From assembly GCA_019637855.1 (NCBI GenBank), contig JAHBUX010000001.1, positions 519,337 to 583,336 on the forward strand: a DNA stretch of 64,000 nt. Direction: 5' to 3'. Below are positions 58,626 through 64,000 of this stretch, one piece after another. The notes below the pieces were generated by a model. It did no database searches. It was given only the letters and a program-made list of their open reading frames with translations, and was not told where the DNA came from. The position numbers and the translations under genes were made by a program. Source of the stretch: Bdellovibrionales bacterium. GTDB taxonomy: Bacteria; Bdellovibrionota; Bdellovibrionia; Bdellovibrionales; UBA1609. Position 1 is the stretch's first letter, and every line of letters begins with the position of its first letter.

Positions 58626-60254
58626 TTAGAGTCGAGCTTTGTGTGCCACTGGAAAGCGGCGTCCGCGGCCAAAAGCATGATCACTGACCTTCAATACGGG
58701 CGGAGCCTGCCAACGCTTGAATTCACTCTTCAGCATCAGATCCAATACTCGTCGTTCGACCGAGTTTTCCGGAGAGTGAAAGCCGACGGTGAGTTTGCGC
58801 ACGGCCTCGTCCAATTGATCGTAAGGTGGCAAACTGTCCTGATCGGTTTGGTTCTCCCGCAGCTCGGCCGACGGTGGCCGGGCAATAATGGTTTTGGGGA
58901 TCAGTTCTTGCTGCGAGTTGTAGTGTTGCGACAGGGCATACACCTCGGTTTTCAAAAGGTCGCCGATCGGCATCAGTCCGCCAATCATATCGCCGTAAAG
59001 CGTGCTGTAACCGACGGCGAATTCGCTTTTGTTCGAGGTGCCGAGAAGCATGCTGCCTTCGCGATTGCTAATCGCCATAAGCATCATGCCGCGGATGCGG
59101 GCCTGCAGGTTCTCTTGAGTTATGCCAAACGCCATGCGGCCGAACACCGACTCCAGTTCTTGAAGTGATTGCTCGTACACCCGTTGAATGGGGATTTGCA
59201 CGAAACGCAAACCCAGATTCTCGGCGAGCCGCTTGGAGTATTTGAAGCTGATATCGGCTGAGTAGGGACCCGGTAGATAAACCGCGGTTACATTCATAGG
59301 CCCAAGGGCATCCGCCGCTAAGCACGCGACCAAGGCTGAATCGATCCCTCCACTTAAGCCCAAATGAACTTTTGTGAACCCTGTTTTGTGAACGAAGTCG
59401 CGGATTCCTAGCACTAGAGCCGAGCGCAGGATCTCTTCCGGTTCGCCTGGCAATTCGTTTAGTCCGGAAGCTTTGCCCTCTTTAAGATCTAAGACGTTCA
59501 AGTCTTCCGCGAAGCGCACGCACTGGGCAATTACTTTGCCTTTTTTATCCAAGGCAAATGAACCGCCATCGAATATCAATTCGTCTTGCCCGCCAACCAT
59601 GTTGACATAGACCATCGGCGTTTTGAAATATGTGGCCGTGCTTTTGGTCACCACTAAGCGATTTTTCATTTTGCTATGAGTGAAGGGCGAAGCGCTGAGG
59701 TTCACAACAAGGTCCACGGCGCTACGTTTCACTTTGCGCAGCGGATTCTGACCGTAAGTGGAAAAGTAAGGATTGTCTTTGCGCGGCCATCCCCAGATGT
59801 CTTCACAAATGGTGACTAGAAGGCGCTTACCTTTAAAGCGAAACACATTCTTGCTAACATCGCCGGGTTCGATGTGACGGCTTTCATCGAACACGTCATA
59901 AGTGGGCAGCAATGTTTTAGGGAAGATGCGTGGCTTTGCGCCTTTCTCTAAGAATACGGCGGCATTCCAATAGCCCTTGCCTTTACCTGATGAGTTCCGC
60001 ACGATCGCGCCCACCAGAATCCCAATGCCCTTTGGTAACTGACGATGGAGTTCACGCAAAACGCGCTCTTGTTCGGCCACCACAGCAGGTCGTTCCAGCA
60101 GATCCACCGGGTGGTAGCCAAACAACGCGGCTTCGGGGAAAACCACCAGATCACAGCGGCGTTCGCGGGCTCGCGCCACAAAATCCAAGATCTTGTTCTT
60201 ATTGCCCTCGAAGTCGCCGAGGAGAGCGTTCATCTGTGCCAGCGCGATGCGCAT
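58626..60254 (-). CDS. nadE: Glutamine-dependent NAD+ synthetase
   Basis: 542 residues. The N-terminal nitrilase-fold glutaminase has the Glu-Lys-Cys set: Glu41 in FPEAALFGY, a Lys in FPKTLLPTYD, and Cys in VTICEDIWG. The C-terminal synthetase has LSGGIDSALVA for ATP binding, then LGTSNKSEFAVGYSTLYGD. Amidates deamido-NAD to NAD using glutamine. It is followed downstream by the small exported protein and preceded by the DUF2203 gene 13 bp away, probably co-transcribed. Confidence 0.96.
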   Translation of the reverse strand: MRIALAQMNALLGDFEGNKNKILDFVARARERRCDLVVFPEAALFGYHPVDLLERPAVVAEQERVLRELHRQLPKGIGILVGAIVRNSSGKGKGYWNAAVFLEKGAKPRIFPKTLLPTYDVFDESRHIEPGDVSKNVFRFKGKRLLVTICEDIWGWPRKDNPYFSTYGQNPLRKVKRSAVDLVVNLSASPFTHSKMKNRLVVTKSTATYFKTPMVYVNMVGGQDELIFDGGSFALDKKGKVIAQCVRFAEDLNVLDLKEGKASGLNELPGEPEEILRSALVLGIRDFVHKTGFTKVHLGLSGGIDSALVACLAADALGPMNVTAVYLPGPYSADISFKYSKRLAENLGLRFVQIPIQRVYEQSLQELESVFGRMAFGITQENLQARIRGMMLMAISNREGSMLLGTSNKSEFAVGYSTLYGDMIGGLMPIGDLLKTEVYALSQHYNSQQELIPKTIIARPPSAELRENQTDQDSLPPYDQLDEAVRKLTVGFHSPENSVERRVLDLMLKSEFKRWQAPPVLKVSDHAFGRGRRFPVAHKARL

Positions 60255-60267
60255 GAGTTTGTATCGT

Positions 60268-60645
60268 CTACGCTTTCTGAGCTATGGGTTTACGACCCGA
60301 ATAGCCGTCCTCGTAACTGTGCCAGAAGAGGATATCGGCTTCCGGATGTTTCCAGCAATAATAGCCGTCCCCATTGTTAAAGTCGACCACCCAAAGTCCG
60401 CGCGGATCGGCGCCAAGCTTACGGATCTTGTCGTTCCAGGTTTGAATCAAATCGTTCACCTGCTTTTCCAGTGCGCAGATGGTTTCGGTTTGATTCAGTT
60501 GTAGAGTCTCCAACCGTGCGATTAGCAATTCGACTTTAGCGCTGAACTCGTGCGTAATTCTGCGGACGACGGGCAGAATCCGTTGCGCTTCCTCTAAGCT
60601 AAATATTCCACGACGGTTGATCGTGATGACAGCACGATCGTCCAT
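60268..60645 (-). CDS. DUF2203-family protein
   Basis: 125 residues. FSLEEAQRILPVVRRIT at the N-terminus and KLGADPRGLWVVDFNNGDGYYCWKHPEADILFWHSYEDGYSGRKPI at the end (given here as a description of residues ~78-123; key parts are VDF, YYCW and WHSY) are typical of DUF2203. The function is unknown. The ATG at 60645 has a GGGGGG site; an ATG at 60657 is the alternative. Confidence 0.86.
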   Translation of the reverse strand: MDDRAVITINRRGIFSLEEAQRILPVVRRITHEFSAKVELLIARLETLQLNQTETICALEKQVNDLIQTWNDKIRKLGADPRGLWVVDFNNGDGYYCWKHPEADILFWHSYEDGYSGRKPIAQKA

Positions 60646-60798
60646 TTTCCCCCCCATGTGGTTCTCCCTGCAGGCCGAACCTTATCCACGGGCTTCCCCT
60701 TGACGAACTCAGGTATCGTCCGAAATTGCGGGGCTGTCTATAGTGGAGGTGAGCTTAAAAAAATTACTGTAGCGGAACGGCTGCTATGCAGCATCGTT

Positions 60799-61617
60799 CT
60801 ACTCCATGGATTTGCCGATTTGCAGCATCTGACCGCCGATAAAAATCAGCAGAGCGAGAAGGATCCCGACGATGATCAGGTAGCGAATAAAATCGGCAAT
60901 CGTAAAACCTGAGTCGGGAGCCTCACCGGCGGCTTTTTTCGCCGCTTGCGAGTTCAGACCTGCTCGTTCTTTACGCTGAGCATTTTCATCTTTGCCTCTG
61001 TTGGGTGTCGAAGCGACGGTGCGGCGCTGCTGACGCTCGCGGGTCTCGTCAAAGGCGAACTGAGTGTCGAGACGATCTTTGGTTTGCGTGCTGAGACGTC
61101 TATTGGTGGCGCTATACCCGCCGCCGTAATCGGAAGAAGCGGTATTGCCGGTGTACGTGCTGGTGCTTGAACTCTGCACTCGCATGGAGCTGCGGCCGCT
61201 CGAACCGCCAAAGTTTCCCGATCCGCCAGAAAAAGCGCGACCGCCACCAAAGTTAACGGCGCCGGGCGCCACCGGGGTGCCTCGACGTTCTTCGCGTGAA
61301 CCACCGCCGCTACCTTGAGCGGCCTGCTGCTCACCCGTTCCGCTGACTTCCTTTAAGCGACGGCCTTTGTCGATAGAAAATGCTTCGAAAAGTTGATTGC
61401 ACAAACCGCTGTCGCCGCCGGTACCTCCAATGGAAGGAAGTTCGCCGGTCTCGAGTAAACAAGCTAAGTAGTTGCCAAAATAGTTGTTGGCCCACTCCTT
61501 AAAAGCGGTGTTGAGCTGCCAAATGCCGCCCATGATAATGGCCACGGCGACCACGAGCACCAATAGGTACTCGACCAAGCCTTGGCCTTTCTGGTTGTCT
61601 CGAAGTGAGATTTCCAC
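60799..61617 (-). CDS. Two-TM Flp-pilin-like protein with Gly/Ser linker
   Basis: 272 residues, GTG start. The N-terminus KGQGLVEYLLVLVVAVAII is a typical class IV/Flp prepilin cleavage site and hydrophobic core (cut after the Gly before QGLVEY). Then comes a short Cys-containing region, a long Gly/Ser/Arg-rich low-complexity linker (about 85-230), and a C-terminal membrane helix (FIRYLIIVGILLALLIFIGG). Ordinary Flp pilins are 50-80 residues without a second helix. It lies divergent from the flp gene. It may be a minor pilin or a surface anchor of the pilus. Confidence 0.72.
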   Translation of the reverse strand: MEISLRDNQKGQGLVEYLLVLVVAVAIIMGGIWQLNTAFKEWANNYFGNYLACLLETGELPSIGGTGGDSGLCNQLFEAFSIDKGRRLKEVSGTGEQQAAQGSGGGSREERRGTPVAPGAVNFGGGRAFSGGSGNFGGSSGRSSMRVQSSSTSTYTGNTASSDYGGGYSATNRRLSTQTKDRLDTQFAFDETRERQQRRTVASTPNRGKDENAQRKERAGLNSQAAKKAAGEAPDSGFTIADFIRYLIIVGILLALLIFIGGQMLQIGKSME

Positions 61618-61812
61618 CTTTCTTTATCGGTTGATTCGCAGGAAACCTTGCGGTCGAGCGCGTTTCAAGGTGAGACATCGCCCTCGAGAAATTAGGTTTT
61701 CCAGCCGGGTCCTGCTACGCTTTTGGGATATCTGTCCGTTTTCTCTCCAAAATACCAACAACACACCTTATGTCGGTCTATGCGAAGGCCGATATGACTT
61801 TAGGGGGAAACC

Positions 61813-62007
61813 ATGAAGAAGTATGCAGCACTGTTCAAGAAATTGATGAAGGATGAGTCCGGACAAGGTGCCACTGAGTATATCTTGCTTCTCGTCGTAG
61901 TCGTTGCACTTGCCCTGATGTTTCGTAATCAAATTAGCGCTGCGTTCTCGGCCAAGCTCAGTGAGCTGTCGAGCAGCATTCAAGGCTTCACCGGCGGCAC
62001 GCAGTAG
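61813..62007 (+). CDS. flp: Flp-type major pilin
   Basis: 64 residues: basic leader MKKYAALFKKLMKDESG, cleavage before QGATEYILLLVVVVALAL, then a short polar tail (SAAFSAKLSELSSS). This is the standard Flp/Fap pilin of Tad pili. The site is cut by the prepilin peptidase encoded just downstream. AGGGGG precedes the ATG. Confidence 0.94.
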   Translation: MKKYAALFKKLMKDESGQGATEYILLLVVVVALALMFRNQISAAFSAKLSELSSSIQGFTGGTQ

Positions 62008-62040
62008 CGCGCCTCCGTTAAGCAGAAGAGGGGTTAGGCG

Positions 62041-62253
62041 ATGACAACAGAGCTAGTGCTCTTACTGGGCATCTACGCTTTTTTGCTCTTAGGAGCCTTC
62101 CTCGGCGATTTAGGCCCGATTGAAACTTTCAAAAAATCGGCACCTCGTTTAGGCGCTCGCGTGGAACGCAATATCTCCGTCGGAGATGGCTTCCGAAAAT
62201 CCGCGAACGACAATCAGGCGGTGGTGTGGCTTAAACCCGAAGGACGTCAATAA
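62041..62253 (+). CDS. Small single-TM protein in the Tad locus
   Basis: 70 residues. One N-terminal membrane helix (LVLLLGIYAFLLLGAFLGDL) and a basic tail. No family recognised. It lies between flp and the prepilin-peptidase gene and overlaps the latter by 1 base, so it belongs to the pilus operon. Confidence 0.72.
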   Translation: MTTELVLLLGIYAFLLLGAFLGDLGPIETFKKSAPRLGARVERNISVGDGFRKSANDNQAVVWLKPEGRQ

Positions 62254-62750
62254 TGGAAATGTGGGCGGTGGCAACTCTCACACTGGTGGCCGGCTTGGTG
62301 GATGATTTGCGCTCGCGCAAGGTCCACAACGCACTGGTGTTGGCGCTGCTGCCCGCGGTTCTTTTGGCCAGTTTTTATTATCGCGGTTTCGATGGCTCAG
62401 TCACCGGTCTAAGTGCCGCGGTTCTGGCCTTGTTAGTTACCATTCCGCTTTTCGCTATGGGAGTTTTGGGCGGCGGCGATGTGAAACTGTTCACTGTTTT
62501 CGCTTTGGCCGTCGACCCCACCAGCATGTTCTACACATTGCTTTACTCTGTGATCTGGGGCGGCCTCTTTGGTCTGACCCGCTCGGCTTTACAAAAACAG
62601 CTCTTCACTCTGGTGCGCAACACCTACAAGCTGGCGCACCAACGTCAGCGTTTGCAGGCGCAAGAGCTGCACAAGATACCGTACACCATCGCGTTGTTGC
62701 TAGGTTGGTTCACGCAATTGACTTTCTTAAGAGCGGGAGGCGGATTGTGA
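62253..62750 (+). CDS. tadV: Prepilin peptidase (TadV/CpaA type, A24)
   Basis: 165-residue membrane aspartic protease. The two catalytic Asp lie in GLVDDLRSRKVHN and in the GxGD-type GGGDVKLF. Short A24 peptidases of this type process Flp pilins. It lacks the long N-terminal methylase domain of PilD, as is usual for TadV. It overlaps both neighbours (1 and 4 bp). Confidence 0.92.
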   Translation: MEMWAVATLTLVAGLVDDLRSRKVHNALVLALLPAVLLASFYYRGFDGSVTGLSAAVLALLVTIPLFAMGVLGGGDVKLFTVFALAVDPTSMFYTLLYSVIWGGLFGLTRSALQKQLFTLVRNTYKLAHQRQRLQAQELHKIPYTIALLLGWFTQLTFLRAGGGL

Positions 62751-63019
62751 CCCAAACGCTTACCCCCGCTAAGCTCAACCAATCCGGCCAAGCTATTCTG
62801 GAAGCCATTCTAATTCTGACCATTATGATGGGACTCACCCTAGTCACGGCACGGTTCTTCAATGACGAAGAGGTCGTGAAGCGCTTGATCACCGGTCCCT
62901 TCACCAATCTTTCAGGCATGCTACAGAACGGAGTGTGGGCGCCGCCGGCACAGGGGGCCGCAGCACATCCCAGTAACCACTACCGCCACATCGTTATCGA
63001 AGGGGAGGCTGTGCGATGA
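62747..63019 (+). CDS. Pilin-like minor protein of the Tad locus
   Basis: 90 residues. The GTG start at 62747 overlaps the peptidase stop as GTGA. NQSGQAILEAILILTIMMG resembles the prepilin/TadE core; a short soluble tail follows. Likely a minor pseudopilin. It overlaps the next gene as ATGA. Confidence 0.76.
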   Translation: MTQTLTPAKLNQSGQAILEAILILTIMMGLTLVTARFFNDEEVVKRLITGPFTNLSGMLQNGVWAPPAQGAAAHPSNHYRHIVIEGEAVR

Positions 63020-63627
63020 TGCAAAATCAGCGCGGTCTTATCACTGTCGATTTCCTGTTTTCATTGGTGCTGATCATGGGCATGACCGGTCTACTCTTTG
63101 TTCTGACTTTCTCGATGTCGATCGCCGCGGTCACTCAATATGTCACTTTCGCGGCCGCTCGCAATTTCGTGCCCTCGCATGTCGATCAAGCTGCTCAGCT
63201 GGCGCGCGCGCAGGCTAAGTATGACGAGCTTTTGAACAATCCGGTTTTGCGGCCGCTTTACACCGGCGGTTGGTTCACGGTTGATGCTCAGGTCACTGTC
63301 GGTGATCTGACTCAGGCCGTACCTGCGTTTGGTCAGGACAACGCGGTCAATAAGTTTTGGGGTGCCGGGACTAACTTTACGGCGCGCATTTTGGATTTCC
63401 GCATCCCTTTCTTCGGCTCCACGGTACCGGATGGAGATGGTAGTGGTTCGGGATTTAAATCGTATTTGAGTTCGAGTTTGGGTCGCGAACCGACGTCCGC
63501 CGAGTGCATCGAGTTCACGGCGTCACGTTGGACGGCGATTCGCAATTTGCAGGTCTCAGGAGGAGCCGCATATAGCACAGGGACGGGCACGCAGGGGTAC
63601 TTCCCCATGACAGACGACGGGTGCTAG
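63016..63627 (+). CDS. TadE-like pseudopilin
   Basis: 203 residues. A membrane helix near the N-terminus (ITVDFLFSLVLIMGMTGLLF) preceded by NQRGL, as in TadE/TadF pseudopilins, then a soluble domain with AARNFVPSHV and a C-terminal region with two cysteines (SAECIEF and the final Cys). It probably caps or primes the Flp pilus. Overlaps its upstream neighbour by 4 bp. Confidence 0.78.
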   Translation: MMQNQRGLITVDFLFSLVLIMGMTGLLFVLTFSMSIAAVTQYVTFAAARNFVPSHVDQAAQLARAQAKYDELLNNPVLRPLYTGGWFTVDAQVTVGDLTQAVPAFGQDNAVNKFWGAGTNFTARILDFRIPFFGSTVPDGDGSGSGFKSYLSSSLGREPTSAECIEFTASRWTAIRNLQVSGGAAYSTGTGTQGYFPMTDDGC

Positions 63628-63629
63628 AT

Positions 63630-64000
63630 ATGCAAAGGCTTCGTGCCGCTCACATTTTAAAGAGTCAGAAAGGGATGGCGATCATCGAGACCGTTCCCTT
63701 GCTGGTGATCTTTGTGGTGCTGATGAGCTTCGGCATGGGCTTTTTTGGCGTGATTCACACGGCTGTTTTGCATTCGATCGCCGCCCGCACGTATAGTTTT
63801 GAAACCTTCCGCCAGCGCACCAATCTGTATTTCTTCCGTGAAGACGGTTCTGGTACGAATGCGTCGACCGCCATCAATTTCACGAAGAAGGGCTGGCGTT
63901 TTCAGGCTGTTCAGCACGAGACCGATGATCGTAAGCGCTTCGTGGCAACCACGCGTCCGATCTCGCTCGGCCGGGCCATTGCTGCGACAGACACCAATGA
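63630..64000 (+). CDS. TadE-like pseudopilin, 3' end outside window
   Basis: Starts 2 bases after the previous stop. The N-terminus KGMAIIETVPLLVIFVVLMS is the TadE type membrane core. About 123 codons are visible with no stop. Third pseudopilin-like gene in a row, so the Tad operon continues past the window. RYS/FETFRQRTN-like soluble part follows the helix. Confidence 0.76.
   Translation, partial: MQRLRAAHILKSQKGMAIIETVPLLVIFVVLMSFGMGFFGVIHTAVLHSIAARTYSFETFRQRTNLYFFREDGSGTNASTAINFTKKGWRFQAVQHETDDRKRFVATTRPISLGRAIAATDTN

Overview
This 64 kb window comes from a Gram-negative bacterial chromosome. It is gene-dense, and neighbouring genes often overlap by 4 bases (ATGA or GTGA). I infer a Bdellovibrio-like or other Bdellovibrionota host, with moderate confidence and from gene content only. 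The supporting content is several exported and lipoprotein genes of unknown function, two DUF1554-type lipoproteins, a TolQ/TolR/TolR motor triad, a TPR/winged-helix regulator, Flp/Tad pilus genes, and a lysine-rich histone-like mini-protein. No phage, IS element, CRISPR array or plasmid backbone was seen. Both ends of the window cut through genes.

Layout. 0-9 kb: an ABC-F ATPase (cut), a short CPA2 antiporter, a DUF1554 lipoprotein, a sensor kinase and response regulator arranged tail to tail, an outer-membrane protein, a HigBA-type toxin-antitoxin pair with a palindromic operator, a MerR regulator whose C-terminal half looks like a dead Mur-ligase/cyanophycin-synthetase domain, and tRNA-Ser. 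9-13 kb: an exported protein, a divergent J-domain protein with a C-terminal clamp-binding-like peptide, a lipoprotein, and a structured intergenic region that may encode a minus-strand RNA. 13-23 kb: a compact candidate biosynthetic locus with two paralogous methyltransferases, a B12-domain radical SAM enzyme, two sulfotransferases, a guanidine-modifying pentein enzyme, a diiron protein, and CysD plus CysN-CysC to supply PAPS.

23-34 kb: D-Ala-D-Ala ligase, an OmpA-family protein, a TPR/winged-helix regulator, a CNNM/CBS membrane protein, the second DUF1554 lipoprotein, the Tol-like motor genes, a trypsin-like lipoprotein and a DedA protein. 34-43 kb: tRNA-Phe, a cystathionine gamma-synthase-type enzyme, a Ser/Thr kinase with a PEGA-like tail beside TadB/TadC, the 24-residue lysine-rich protein, and a five-gene MCE lipid transporter with two different ATPases and two different permeases. 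43-53 kb: mdh-sucC-sucD, then ndk, a TrmA/RumA-type RNA methyltransferase, pilF, rodZ, a GT39-type glycosyltransferase and a degenerate PHP protein; then a ferredoxin and a DnaQ-like exonuclease diverging from a 40-bp region. 53-64 kb: a DUF1552 and DUF1592-type pair, a TMTC-like membrane protein, NAD synthetase, a DUF2203 protein, and the start of an Flp/Tad pilus locus (an unusual two-TM pilin-like protein, Flp, a prepilin peptidase and three TadE/pilin-like proteins).

How the parts work together. The 13-23 kb locus reads as a pathway that builds a small methylated, probably guanidine-containing molecule and sulfates it with PAPS made by its own CysD/CysNC; no cysH, cysI or cysJ is present to use the PAPS for assimilation. 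The MCE operon fits an asymmetric heterodimeric ABC engine. The ndk to rodZ block keeps the gamma-proteobacterial ndk-rlmN-pilF-rodZ order but has a different RNA methyltransferase in the rlmN slot. Functional statements rest on motifs read by eye; no database search was run.
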